Source: Candidatus Thiothrix sulfatifontis (lineage in GTDB: Bacteria > Pseudomonadota > Gammaproteobacteria > Thiotrichales > Thiotrichaceae). From it: a stretch of 64,000 bases of DNA. A program made the translations under genes and the position numbers. Shown piece by piece: positions 1-8,379 of this stretch. Each line of letters begins with the position of its first letter. Position 1 is the stretch's first letter. The notes under the pieces are model-generated. The model made no database searches, had not been told where the DNA came from, and saw only the letters and a program-made list of their open reading frames with translations. Location: assembly GCA_022828425.1 (NCBI GenBank), contig CP094685.1, forward strand, positions 248,001-312,000, in the 5' to 3' direction.

Positions 1-626
1 AATGCGCCGGGTTCCATATAAAATTCCGTGGCAATAACCCCAGCGCCGCTGACCGCAAAAACGTAGTACAGCAAGCTGTGCAGCAGTAAAAACAGGGATG
101 CTTTTTGATAGGGGCGGTATGTCCAGACCAATGCGCCCACCAATGGCGAGATCATGTTTGCAAGCCCCAACAACCAAAACACAGCGGGGATAGCAGTAAC
201 TGGGGTATGTGCGGCGGGTGTCAGCGCAACGGTCTTGCCCATCGTGGTCACAAAAGTTACTTGAGCATGTTGGGTGAAGGCTTGGTGCAAGGTTTGCTGT
301 TGCTGATAAAACTCCGCCCGTTGTGCGAACGTCGCGGGGGAAAGTGGCGCATAACCGTTCAGCAATGGCTTGATCTGTAGCAGCTTCCCATCAACTTGCA
401 GGCCAAGCAAAGTCTCACCGGCGGCGAGTTTTCCAGAGGCCGGGGAATTGGCACTGATGGATTTGATCAGCAGCGTATCCGCAGCCGTGGCAGTCACCCG
501 AATACCCGTCCACTGTTGTTGGGTCAATAGGTAAGCAGAAATAATCTGGGTGACGGCAATGAATAGCAATATCGCCAGCAAAATATTGGCGGGAGCAATA
601 ACGGGTTTGGGGAATGACCAGTTCAA
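1..626 (-). CDS. Membrane sensor, probably N-terminal part of a histidine kinase (cut by window start)
   Basis: The minus-strand frame stays open from 626 to the window edge, giving about 208 residues of a larger protein. The start chosen is a TTG at 626-624, because an AAGG sits 8 nt upstream and no in-frame ATG is nearby. The fragment has a membrane segment at about residues 9-32, an extracytoplasmic stretch of about 110 residues, and two more hydrophobic segments at about 146-168 and 176-198. It begins 10 nt after the stop of the NarL-type regulator, so the two are probably one operon and a sensor-regulator pair. No kinase domain is inside the window, so kinase identity is inferred from context only. 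Confidence 0.55.
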   Translation of the reverse strand, partial: MNWSFPKPVIAPANILLAILLFIAVTQIISAYLLTQQQWTGIRVTATAADTLLIKSISANSPASGKLAAGETLLGLQVDGKLLQIKPLLNGYAPLSPATFAQRAEFYQQQQTLHQAFTQHAQVTFVTTMGKTVALTPAAHTPVTAIPAVFWLLGLANMISPLVGALVWTYRPYQKASLFLLLHSLLYYVFAVSGAGVIATEFYMEPGA

Positions 627-636
627 ATGGTCAACC

Positions 637-1317
637 TTAGAAATCCGTTCTGACCAGCCCCATGCGGCAAGCCTCCACTGCTGCCTCAGCACGGCTGGAT
701 ATATTGAGCTTCTGGTACACATCCCGGATATACCGCGCTACGGTATTGGTAGAAAGCCCCAATAATTCCGCCACATCACCCCGGCTAAGCCCCTTGGCAA
801 CTAATATCAACACTTCGCGTTCGCGGGGGCTTAGACTCGCTACTTCGCTGCGATTAACGCTCGAATGCTCGTTATCCGATGTGCCACGAACGTTCCCAGC
901 GGACGAGAAATATTGCAATATCCGCCGCGATACACTCGGTGACAGCGGTGGATCACCACTGAGAATACCGCGTAATTTCTGAATAAACACCAACTCAGAC
1001 GAATCTTTCAGCAAGTAGCCATGCGCCCCAGCTTGCACGGCGTGGAGAATGTGTTCCTCATCATCAAAAATGGTAGTGATTACAATGTAAGCATTAGGGT
1101 AATCCTGACGCACACTCGCCACCAAGTCGATACCGCTACCGTCCGGCAGATTAATGTCCAGCAACGCCACGTTTACGCTGACTTTGCCTAACAGTTGCCG
1201 CGCTTGTTGGCAGGTAGTCGCCACATTGAGGTGCACCTCTCCGAAAGCTTGTTGCAGGACGACACTCAACCATTCAGCGGTTTCAGGGACATCTTCCACA
1301 ATGAGCACGTGTTGCAT
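637..1317 (-). CDS. NarL/FixJ-family response regulator
   Basis: The 226-residue protein has an N-terminal receiver domain with acidic residues E8 and D9, phospho-acceptor D54 (in LLDINLPDG) and K104, then a linker and a LuxR-type helix-turn-helix at about residues 160-215 (SLSPREREVL, followed by LGLSTNTVARYI). Such proteins bind DNA as dimers when phosphorylated by a partner kinase. It lies 30 nt downstream of the CsgG-like gene and just upstream of the membrane sensor, all on the minus strand. The neighbouring secretion and curlin-like genes are plausible targets; that link is inference. Confidence 0.9.
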   Translation of the reverse strand: MQHVLIVEDVPETAEWLSVVLQQAFGEVHLNVATTCQQARQLLGKVSVNVALLDINLPDGSGIDLVASVRQDYPNAYIVITTIFDDEEHILHAVQAGAHGYLLKDSSELVFIQKLRGILSGDPPLSPSVSRRILQYFSSAGNVRGTSDNEHSSVNRSEVASLSPREREVLILVAKGLSRGDVAELLGLSTNTVARYIRDVYQKLNISSRAEAAVEACRMGLVRTDF

Positions 1318-1347
1318 GGTGACTTCCTTTGCTATAAGCGCTCAAGA

Positions 1348-2373
1348 TTAAGGCTTGCTGGGCGTAATAATTCGTTTTACCCGTATAATTCCCTGCGGAT
1401 CAACAGTATCACCGACTTTGAGCGCGTGCATCACTGCCGGGGCTGTGGGTGCTATCGTATCCCGTTTGGGGGTCAGTTTGGGGAGTTTCATGTTAATCAC
1501 TTTAACAGGTTCTGTTTGTGGCTGGCTATTAGCACCTTTTGCGCCGCTTTGCCCGGTTGTACCCGCCGTGCCCGCCGCTGGTTCTTTGACCCCCAGACAA
1601 TTGCTGTAAGGCACGCCAACCAACTTGCCCACCAACTCCACTGCGGCAAGGTCAACCAGATTGCGTACTGCTTGGGCTTTGCCTTCGCTGGCGTTGAGGC
1701 TTAGGTCGAAATATACACCAAATTTATTAATGCTGGCATCCATATCCAGTGAATCACCACGCTGGAAAATCGCGACCGAATTGCTGGAGGTAATGCCGGG
1801 AATGACGCTCATGTCTGAAGCACGTAACACATTCAAATCCAAGGCAACCACGTTCAGTGAAGTACTGTGAGCTGCACCGCCACCGCCTTTTTTACGGTAA
1901 AACACCCCGGTACTGGCATCCCCGGTGGTAACACCTTTGTCAAACTGGGTAATTGAGCCTTGAATATCAAACGCAGGCATTTCTTTGTACGCATCCGAAA
2001 AGTTGGCAGCTTTCATAAATGACACCAGATTGCCAGAATCTTTACCGTAAGCAATCAGCTTAATCGCTTTGCTTTTGGTAGTCATGCGTGAAATAGCGGA
2101 AATCAGCATATCACGAGTGCCGGTTTTAACTTCTTCGGTTTTATCGTCGAGGTCTTCCACCATCACCGGAATGCTTTTCACGCCTTTTGCCAGCATTAAA
2201 TCATCAACACAGCTTAAGGCATCAGAAAAATTAGTGACGGATTTATACGGTGCACCAGACGGGCCACGGCGGATTTTTTCAAATTCCCGTGCCAGTTTAT
2301 TATCTATACTGGCACAGCCACCCAATGTGGAAAGGGTAAAAGCTACTGCTAACATAATGACGGACTTTTTCAT
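1348..2373 (-). CDS. CsgG/HfaB-like outer-membrane secretion lipoprotein
   Basis: The 341-residue protein starts with a lipoprotein signal peptide (lipobox LGGC, Cys20). The middle and C-terminal parts resemble the CsgG family: an FDIQGSITQF strand, a Gly-rich loop, VVALDLNVLRASD, the segment KFGVYFDLSL, and a late hydrophobic helix VRNLVDLAAVELVGKLVG. CsgG and the Caulobacter relative HfaB form outer-membrane pores that export curlin-like fibre subunits. About 80 residues rich in Pro, Lys and Gln follow the core and look disordered. The curlin-like gene and a small secreted protein lie upstream on the same strand, which supports an export role. Family assignment is from pattern recognition without alignment. 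Confidence 0.68.
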   Translation of the reverse strand: MKKSVIMLAVAFTLSTLGGCASIDNKLAREFEKIRRGPSGAPYKSVTNFSDALSCVDDLMLAKGVKSIPVMVEDLDDKTEEVKTGTRDMLISAISRMTTKSKAIKLIAYGKDSGNLVSFMKAANFSDAYKEMPAFDIQGSITQFDKGVTTGDASTGVFYRKKGGGGAAHSTSLNVVALDLNVLRASDMSVIPGITSSNSVAIFQRGDSLDMDASINKFGVYFDLSLNASEGKAQAVRNLVDLAAVELVGKLVGVPYSNCLGVKEPAAGTAGTTGQSGAKGANSQPQTEPVKVINMKLPKLTPKRDTIAPTAPAVMHALKVGDTVDPQGIIRVKRIITPSKP

Positions 2374-2411
2374 GATTGTTGTCTCGCGTTTTTAATGACA
2401 GGTAAAAGGTT

Positions 2412-2726
2412 TTAACGGCAATTATTGGACTGAATCACATCACCGTCGATTAATACCACGATTTCATCCGGTGAATTTGCGCCATCATCGACCACCACAT
2501 TACCGATATTAATGTCACAACCGGCGGTATCAAACTGCGACACGGCGTAATAATCTTCACTTTCGTGATCCAATTCGGCTTCGTAAGCACGCATCCGTGC
2601 TTTCATTTGTGCCATTTTGGAATTCATGTCATTCATGAGTTTATCTTCACTACCGGCATCTTCCGCAAATGCCACATGGCTGCTGCAAGCCAACAAGCAC
2701 GCTACTAAAATGAGTTTTATCGACAT
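2412..2726 (-). CDS. Small secreted protein of unknown function
   Basis: The 104-residue protein begins at an ATG at 2726-2724 with GAGGA 8 nt upstream; a farther upstream start would place seven extra polar residues before the signal peptide. Residues 1-21 form a signal peptide ending VAFA. Next comes a charged helical stretch rich in Met, Lys and Glu, then a C-terminal part with two Cys residues, one in AGCDINIGN and one two residues from the end, possibly disulfide bonded. It is not recognised as a known family. It sits 38 nt upstream of the CsgG-like gene and probably belongs to the same export locus. Confidence 0.7.
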   Translation of the reverse strand: MSIKLILVACLLACSSHVAFAEDAGSEDKLMNDMNSKMAQMKARMRAYEAELDHESEDYYAVSQFDTAGCDINIGNVVVDDGANSPDEIVVLIDGDVIQSNNCR

Positions 2727-2903
2727 CTGGTTTTCCTCACTGATCAATCACATAAGTTAATCGTAAAGTGATTAGTGGTGATTAGTTAGTGTAAAGTTGA
2801 CAGGCGGATACTCGCTACAGATTAATGTCATTAACGGGTATGGATGCCGCCTGAGTGGTGTATGGCTTATGGACATGACAGTTCATAAATAGAAAAGCAG
2901 ACT

Positions 2904-2942
2904 AAAGCCCAATCTACAGCATTAACAGTAGACCGGGCTTTA
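2904..2942 (-). terminator. Possible terminator hairpin after the curlin-like gene
   Basis: Arms AAAGCCC and GGGCTTT enclose a 2x2 internal mismatch and a second 5-bp stem (TCTAC/GTAGA). On the minus strand the hairpin is followed within 10 nt by CTTTTC, a weak U-rich tail. It lies between the curlin-like gene and the small secreted protein gene, so it may limit read-through. Confidence 0.4.
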
Positions 2943-2960
2943 ATCCGTTAATCTTGAGCT

Positions 2961-2983
2961 ATTCCGGGTGCAACACCCGGAAT
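2961..2983. other. Perfect 10-bp hairpin downstream of the curlin-like gene
   Basis: ATTCCGGGTG, a three-base CAA loop and CACCCGGAAT form a perfect stem 34 nt after the stop of the curlin-like gene. No T-run follows on either strand, so this may be an mRNA 3'-end stabiliser rather than a classical terminator. Confidence 0.5.
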
Positions 2984-3016
2984 AATACGAAAGATCTGAT
3001 TCAGCTATTTAGCAAA

Positions 3017-3313
3017 TCAGTCGTCTTTCCGGCAATTACAATCTGAAGCAATATTGACAGACTGTGTATTATCATGACCTTCCTGTGTTACAGAAGCATC
3101 TTTTATTGAAACGCTTGAACCACTGATAGAAGCGATGTCAATAGATTGCATGTTATCATTGCCTTCTTGTTCAACAGCGAAATCTTCAATATCAACCGTA
3201 ATATCATCACTACCACCAAAACCGCCACCATTGCCGCCATTGCCAACGGCAAATACAGAAGCGCTCATTACCATAACCAAAGCAGCGAATGCAGAAATCA
3301 TTACGTTTTTCAT
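3017..3313 (-). CDS. Curlin-like (HfaA/CsgA-type) secreted repeat protein
   Basis: The 98-residue protein has a signal peptide (residues 1-22, ending SVFA) and a short Gly/Asn-rich segment. Two imperfect repeats follow, with cores VEQEGNDNMQSIDIAS and VTQEGHDNTQSVNIAS. The Gln-x-Gly-x-x-Asn pattern followed by a further Gln matches the curlin repeat of amyloid fibre subunits. Only two repeats are present, fewer than in CsgA, so a minor, nucleating or anchoring subunit like HfaA is more likely. The C-terminus has two Cys residues (DCNC) and charged residues. It is the first gene of the minus-strand locus that also encodes the CsgG-like pore. Confidence 0.62.
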   Translation of the reverse strand: MKNVMISAFAALVMVMSASVFAVGNGGNGGGFGGSDDITVDIEDFAVEQEGNDNMQSIDIASISGSSVSIKDASVTQEGHDNTQSVNIASDCNCRKDD

Positions 3314-3503
3314 GTGAGTTTCCTTAATTAACTATTAAATCCATAACTGAAGTTTTGTTGTTGTCCTTTTGTGTTCAGGACAGGGTAATAATAGTTAATT
3401 GAACGGCATTAATAATCTGAATCAATGACAAAACAGCCACTTCTATTGATAAGCAGAACTTACGGTCAATAAATCCAGTTGAACGGCACAGTTTACAACC
3501 GAC

Positions 3504-3896
3504 TCACCACCCCTGCTTAAACTTGTCGATCAGCCGCCGTTCCCGCTTATCCGGCTTATGCAACCTCACATTCACCCCGTGCAAACGCCGCTCTTCGATC
3601 ACCGCCTCGCGTTCTTCGCGGTGATGTTCAGATTCGGTATACAGCAAACGGGCTTCACTGGCGGGGCGGCGCTGTTCGTTCAAGCCTTGCACCGTAATCG
3701 TCCAGGTTTCAAAGCCCTTTTTGATGCGCAACTTGTCGCCTATACGCACCTGCCGAGAGGGTTTAACGCGCTCCTCATTCACCTGCACATGCCCGCCATC
3801 AATGGCTTCCACCGCCAGCGGGCGGGTTTTGAAAAACCGCGCTGCCCACAACCACTTATCAATGCGTTGGCTTACATTTTCTTCTTCAACGGCCAT
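3504..3896 (-). CDS. hslR: RNA-binding heat-shock protein 15 (S4 domain)
   Basis: The 130-residue protein has an S4 RNA-binding domain at about residues 10-60 ([15 protein letters not shown], then GGHVQVN) and the basic C-terminal tail usual for Hsp15. In Escherichia coli this protein binds free 50S subunits that carry a stalled nascent chain. Length and order match the family. The start overlaps the 3' end of the YcgN-like gene by 25 nt, so the two are probably cotranscribed. Confidence 0.9.
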   Translation of the reverse strand: MAVEEENVSQRIDKWLWAARFFKTRPLAVEAIDGGHVQVNEERVKPSRQVRIGDKLRIKKGFETWTITVQGLNEQRRPASEARLLYTESEHHREEREAVIEERRLHGVNVRLHKPDKRERRLIDKFKQGW

Positions 3897-4339
3897 GTAA
3901 CGACCCTATCCTCCCACTCTGTTTCGTTTACGTCAGCGGCGTAAGTAAACCGCCCGATCACCGATTGTTTCATGCGGTGAATGCTCTGTTTATCGCCCGA
4001 TACCAAATGATGCCAAGACGGTAAATTCTTACCCTCGTGCAACAAACGGTAAGCGCAACTCGGCGGCATCCAATACAGCTCATCCAAATTATCCGGGGTT
4101 AAATGCAAACATTCCGGCACCAGCGTTTCACGATTCGCGTAATCTTTACACTGGCAACTCGTGCCATCCAACAAATCACACGCCACATCGGTGTAATACA
4201 CCGTGCTGTCTTCCTCGTCTTCCAGCTTGATCAGGCAACATTTCGCGCAATGGTCGCAAATGCTTTCCCATTCCGCCTCATTCATCTCAGCAAGGCTCTT
4301 TTGTTTCCACCAAGGCGGCGTGCGGGCTTCACTTGTCAT
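3872..4339 (-). CDS. YcgN-family cysteine cluster protein (UPF0260)
   Basis: The 155-residue cytoplasmic protein carries the family cysteine cluster near the N-terminus ([14 protein letters not shown]) and further Cys residues in [14 protein letters not shown] and PECLHLTP, followed by [12 protein letters not shown]. The pattern suggests metal binding, probably zinc or an iron-sulfur centre; no reaction is established for the family. It lies in a tight run of three overlapping genes, 11 nt into the preceding lipoprotein gene and 25 nt into hslR. Confidence 0.88.
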   Translation of the reverse strand: MTSEARTPPWWKQKSLAEMNEAEWESICDHCAKCCLIKLEDEEDSTVYYTDVACDLLDGTSCQCKDYANRETLVPECLHLTPDNLDELYWMPPSCAYRLLHEGKNLPSWHHLVSGDKQSIHRMKQSVIGRFTYAADVNETEWEDRVVTWPLKKKM

Positions 4340-4991
4340 TGTACGGTTTCGTCTCCAGCAATCCCTGTTTCATCGCGGCGTAATCGTGTTGATTAGTGTA
4401 ATAAAGAATCTCTTTACCGTCAGTATTCATCAAAATCGCCAAGCCTTTGCTGGGGTAAAACCAATAGTCGATCCCCGCCTGCAAGGATGCAGCGCGTTCC
4501 GCCGGTTCACCAAAGCGTGCCACCACAATTTCAGGCTCGTAATTGATGACTGGCATGTAAATCAAGCGCTGCACCCGCAAATCATTGGCAATTTTCACAT
4601 CCGCTTCCGCCATCGTGTATTTCCATTGCCCGCTTGCCATGCCTTCGCGTTTGGTATTGTTGGTTTGGAAACTGTCCAACTGCGCGGGCGTGGCTTGCAA
4701 TTCAGCAATGATTTTGGCTTCAAACAGCCCTATTCGCCGTGTACCAAAATAGGCTTCGAGGGTGCGCTTACCGCTTTCATGCGCAAATACCGCCATTTCC
4801 GGGAAGCTGTGCAAGCGTTCGATCACATCCTTTAGCGTGGCTTTGCCAATGTCCAAATGGAACACTTGTGGATTGCCTTCGGCACTAAGAGTGACTTGCC
4901 AAGGCAAATCTTCGGGGTGTTGGGGGGAAGAGTCGCAGCCGGTGATGCCAAGCGCAAAGGCCAGTAGGCTGACAGGTAAGGCGTATTTCAT
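4329..4991 (-). CDS. Conserved lipoprotein of unknown function
   Basis: The 220-residue protein has a lipoprotein signal peptide with lipobox ITGC (Cys19) and an AAAAGG ribosome site 7 nt before the ATG. The mature part is a soluble domain with FHLDIGKATLKDVIERL near its N-terminus and YWFYPSKGLAILMN near its C-terminus, which suggests an alpha/beta fold facing the periplasm. No known family is recognised. Its 3' end overlaps the YcgN-like gene by 11 nt, so it heads the operon that ends with hslR. Confidence 0.8.
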   Translation of the reverse strand: MKYALPVSLLAFALGITGCDSSPQHPEDLPWQVTLSAEGNPQVFHLDIGKATLKDVIERLHSFPEMAVFAHESGKRTLEAYFGTRRIGLFEAKIIAELQATPAQLDSFQTNNTKREGMASGQWKYTMAEADVKIANDLRVQRLIYMPVINYEPEIVVARFGEPAERAASLQAGIDYWFYPSKGLAILMNTDGKEILYYTNQHDYAAMKQGLLETKPYNDK

Positions 4992-5070
4992 GCAGAAACC
5001 TTTTAAAAAAAACGGTATGGCACATCATAGCGCAGATTTCCCCACAAGGCATTTGCGGCTATGACTTGTC

Positions 5071-5856
5071 TCAATCCAACCTAAAATTCACCTTCAAGGT
5101 AAGCGCCCAGCTTGCCTTGCGAATAGACGCCGGAAACGGCAAAGCCCCAGAAGTGCTATTCACCGCGTGCAGCGCTGCTTTATCCAGCCACTCATTGCCC
5201 GAACTTTGACTGACTCTCGCATTCGTCAAGGTGCCATTGGGTAACGCGGTGAATGCGATGGTCACCGTTCCTTCCACTTCGGCTCGCTCCGCTTGACGCG
5301 GGTATTGTTTGCGAGCAGCAATGAGACTTTGCAACTGTTGGCGATAAGCGGCTTCGGCAGCGGCATTGTCAACCTTGGGCGCAGGCGTCACCGGCGCTGG
5401 TGCAGGTTTAGGCAGTGGTTGAAGCGCAGGTCGGGCTTGAATGGCGGGCGCTGCGCGAACTAGAGCAGGTGCTTGAGGCCGCGCTACCACGGGTTTCATC
5501 GCAGGCGCTGCTGGCTCAGGTAGTGGTTCAGGTGTTAGCACTGATTTAGGCTTGATCTTAGCCGGTAATTTTTTCGCGGCAGGCTTTTTCTCCAAGGTGG
5601 ACTTGACCGTTGGCTTGGGTTTTTGCACAGGTTTAGGGGGCGGCGGCTCCGGTTTAACAAGCGGCGCAGGAACGACCGGCACACTGGGCGCAGGCGGTAG
5701 CGCAGGCTGAAATTGTGCCAATGACAACGGCACCACGGTCGGTTGCGCTTCAGGCAATCCCCGCTTGTCTTGCCACAATAACAGCGGCATTACCGCCAGC
5801 CATGCAACGATGTGCAACAGTGCCGAAATCCCGAATCCCACTAGCGCTGTTTTCAA
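5071..5856 (-). CDS. TonB-family energy transducer
   Basis: The 261-residue protein has one N-terminal membrane anchor (about residues 7-28), a long Pro-, Lys- and Ala-rich spacer (about 35-165) and a C-terminal TonB-type domain with PRQAERAEVEGTVTIAF and LPFPASIRKASW. Such proteins couple the inner-membrane proton gradient through ExbB/ExbD to outer-membrane receptors; neither exbBD nor a receptor is in this window. The start is a TTG at 5856, with AAGGA 7 nt upstream and a membrane anchor that needs these residues. It may form an operon with the small membrane protein gene that ends 17 nt upstream. Confidence 0.85.
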   Translation of the reverse strand: MKTALVGFGISALLHIVAWLAVMPLLLWQDKRGLPEAQPTVVPLSLAQFQPALPPAPSVPVVPAPLVKPEPPPPKPVQKPKPTVKSTLEKKPAAKKLPAKIKPKSVLTPEPLPEPAAPAMKPVVARPQAPALVRAAPAIQARPALQPLPKPAPAPVTPAPKVDNAAAEAAYRQQLQSLIAARKQYPRQAERAEVEGTVTIAFTALPNGTLTNARVSQSSGNEWLDKAALHAVNSTSGALPFPASIRKASWALTLKVNFRLD

Positions 5857-5873
5857 ACCTTCTTCCTTGTTGG

Positions 5874-6248
5874 CTAATCCCGACTAAAAATACCGTTAGA
5901 TGTAATCGCCACTTCATTCACCCAGCGCTCCGAGGTTTTCCCCACGCAAGCCTCCACCGTTTTGCCATCCGCAAGCTGCACTTCCACGCTGTAACCTCTG
6001 CCGGGTTCGTGATTCAGCGCAACAATCCGGGTTTCACCAGCACGTAACTGCGTCAGCAAGATTTTTTCCTGACTCAAATCATTGCCGTGCTCGATTTTGA
6101 GCAAGGGAATGGTTTCGCCGCGCATGTTTTCGATGGTCACAAACAGCGGACGACCGGGGTATTGCTGCGCGTACCAAAGTTGCATTGCGACGATTCCCAC
6201 CAGTAAACCGAGGCTACCCGCTATCCCAATGTGTTTGAAAGTGATCAT
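5874..6248 (-). CDS. Small membrane-anchored protein of unknown function
   Basis: The 124-residue protein has one hydrophobic N-terminal segment (about residues 8-26), likely an uncleaved anchor, and a soluble domain of about 95 residues with strand-rich segments (PLFVTIENMRGETIP, YSVEVQLADGKTV) and one Cys. No family is recognised. It precedes the TonB-like gene by 17 nt on the same strand, suggesting a shared transcript. Confidence 0.7.
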   Translation of the reverse strand: MITFKHIGIAGSLGLLVGIVAMQLWYAQQYPGRPLFVTIENMRGETIPLLKIEHGNDLSQEKILLTQLRAGETRIVALNHEPGRGYSVEVQLADGKTVEACVGKTSERWVNEVAITSNGIFSRD

Positions 6249-6406
6249 GTTGACTCGTGCCTGTACTAGACTAACGGTGCATCATTACCGACAAGTCTTC
6301 GCGTGACATTGAGATTGGTCAATTGTGTTTATTAACAAATACTAATATACTCAATGCGCTTAGAATACGTAAATTTAACCACCTACACTCAAAGAAGGAA
6401 CACACC

Positions 6407-6601
6407 ATGACACTTAGCAACGCCATCCAAGTTTTCGCTGGTACCATGATTTTAGTCGCACTGATTTTGGGCGCAACCGTTTCTGAAGCGGTTGGCTTTT
6501 GGCTGCTGGTTTTCATTGCAGTCAACCTGATTCAATCCGCTTTCACGGGTTTCTGCCCAGCGGCAATGGTTCTGAAGAACATGCCATTCATTAAAGCGTA
6601 A
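6407..6601 (+). CDS. DUF2892 small inner-membrane protein
   Basis: The 64-residue protein has two hydrophobic helices (about 4-26 and 29-47) and the family segment LIQSAFTGFCPAAMVLKN, whose Cys sits in the conserved position. The ATG at 6407 has AAGGA 7 nt upstream. DUF2892 proteins are often found alone or fused to rhodaneses and are seen in sulfur-metabolising bacteria; the function is not established. It is convergent with the histidine kinase gene that ends 3 nt downstream. Confidence 0.85.
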   Translation: MTLSNAIQVFAGTMILVALILGATVSEAVGFWLLVFIAVNLIQSAFTGFCPAAMVLKNMPFIKA

Positions 6602-6603
6602 GC

Positions 6604-8196
6604 TTAATTGACCGGCAGGGTGAACGAAAACGTTGCGCCCTGCTCCGGTTCGGATTCCACCCACAAGCGCCCACCGTGTGCCTCGATAATCGAACGGCAC
6701 AATGACAAACCGATTCCCATCCCCTGCGCCCCTTTCGTGGTAACAAACGCATCGAACACACGCTGCTTGAGTTCGGCATCCATCCCCAAGCCGGTGTCAG
6801 AAATATCGACTTGCACACACCCCGTCTGATTCAGAAAACTCCGCACCAAAATTTGGCGGCGGTGACTAGGCGTATCGTGCATCGCATCACGCCCATTTTG
6901 CACAATATTCAGAATAACCTGTTGAATTTGAATAATATCCAACGGAATATCCGGCACACTATCATCCAGTTCCAACAACAGCGGCACATCCAAGCGGCTT
7001 GTTCCGGCTTTGCTCAGGTGCAAGGCCTCGTGAATCACTTGTTCCACACACGCCATGACCTTGTGCGGGGGCTGTTTGCGTACCAAGGCTCGTATCCGCC
7101 GGATAATTTCTGAAGCACGCAACGCCTGTTGCTGAATCGCTTGCAGCGGTTCTTGCAAACGGGCACTGGCGCCGTCGGCTTGCAAAATGCGCTGGCACGC
7201 GCTGGCGTAATTGGCGACCGCTGCAAGGGGTTGATTGAGTTCATGCGCAATCCCCGATGCCATTTCCCCCAAAGTATTCAAGCGCACCATTTGGTCGAGG
7301 TCGGTCTGGTGCCGCAAAATTTCGTGCTGGGCTTGTTCGCGCAAGGTTTCCTCCTGATCCAACTGGTACGCCAGCCGCATCACGATCAGCACAATCACCA
7401 TCACCATTCCTGACGCCAGCAAGGATTCCACTTGCGTGTGTGTCAATGTGCGATGCTCCAGCAATACCGGCAACCAGCCCAACAGCGGCGGGAACAGCGC
7501 CATGAGAAACATCACCCGGCGCACCACCAAACCACCGGAGGCATCACTGGCCATAATGCGGAAAAAGCCTTTTTCCACTTTTGCCAGAATAATCCCCCAA
7601 CCCACCAAGGCAAACGCAGTCGCCGTGGGCAGCGCCATGCCCGCCACCCCCGTGAATACCTTGAACATGTCTTCTTGATGCGCGTAACCAAAAAATACCG
7701 CCACCAACAACATCACACTGAAAAATGCCGCCCATTGCGCCAGATTAATCAGCGACTGGCGCTCCAAGCTCAGAAAAAACAAACCCGTACACGTGAGAAT
7801 AAACGCCATGCCCGTTTGCGGCGAATCCTTCGCGTCAGACAAATTCAACCAAGTCAACGGGGCCAACCCCTGCCCCAACAAAGCGTCCGATGTATTGTGC
7901 CAATGGCTCAACAACATTAGCCCCCCTAACATCACCCCCGCTATGGCTAACAAGCGCCCACTCCAGCGCCGCCATGCGGTGGTTTTTTCGGGCTGCAATA
8001 AAAACAAGGCTGCCCCAGTAAAAATGAACGAAAACGCAGCCCCCGGTGTCATCAACGGCAAATTATCATTCACCCGGTACAAAGCAGGCATGTGGTTAAA
8101 CCACCCGATTAACACGACCACGCCCACCAACATCACGCTCCATGATGCCAAATGCGCCAAACGGTGTAAAAACTGCAAATGATGTGTTTTATTCAT
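6604..8196 (-). CDS. Membrane sensor histidine kinase without adjacent regulator
   Basis: The 530-residue protein has about eight hydrophobic segments in residues 18-275, a short coiled coil (about 278-305), a HisKA domain with phospho-acceptor H318 (ASGIAHELNQPLAAV) and a C-terminal HATPase domain with N box (NIVQNGRDAM), G1 (DTGLGMD) and G2 (GMGIGLSLCRSI). The HELNQPL form is typical of the HPK4 group. The membrane part may sense a lipid-soluble or membrane signal. No response regulator gene adjoins it. Its promoter region is shared with the divergent glcB gene. Confidence 0.88.
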   Translation of the reverse strand: MNKTHHLQFLHRLAHLASWSVMLVGVVVLIGWFNHMPALYRVNDNLPLMTPGAAFSFIFTGAALFLLQPEKTTAWRRWSGRLLAIAGVMLGGLMLLSHWHNTSDALLGQGLAPLTWLNLSDAKDSPQTGMAFILTCTGLFFLSLERQSLINLAQWAAFFSVMLLVAVFFGYAHQEDMFKVFTGVAGMALPTATAFALVGWGIILAKVEKGFFRIMASDASGGLVVRRVMFLMALFPPLLGWLPVLLEHRTLTHTQVESLLASGMVMVIVLIVMRLAYQLDQEETLREQAQHEILRHQTDLDQMVRLNTLGEMASGIAHELNQPLAAVANYASACQRILQADGASARLQEPLQAIQQQALRASEIIRRIRALVRKQPPHKVMACVEQVIHEALHLSKAGTSRLDVPLLLELDDSVPDIPLDIIQIQQVILNIVQNGRDAMHDTPSHRRQILVRSFLNQTGCVQVDISDTGLGMDAELKQRVFDAFVTTKGAQGMGIGLSLCRSIIEAHGGRLWVESEPEQGATFSFTLPVN

Positions 8197-8379
8197 GGGT
8201 TAAAAGTATATAAGAAATCGCTCCGTAGCGGTAAACGGCTGATGCTGCGCTTCATCTGCTGACCGCTGCTGCTGTTTTTAATTATGAGCATTGATAATTC
8301 TAATTTTCGCCATTGTCATCCTTGCGTTATAAATCAAAGATGTTGACAATTTTATTTATTTTTAAAGGGATCGTAACAA

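Noticed and set aside
8343-8370. TTGACA upstream of glcB as a -35 box
   Set aside because: No -10-like hexamer lies 16-18 nt downstream; that position is taken by the ribosome site.
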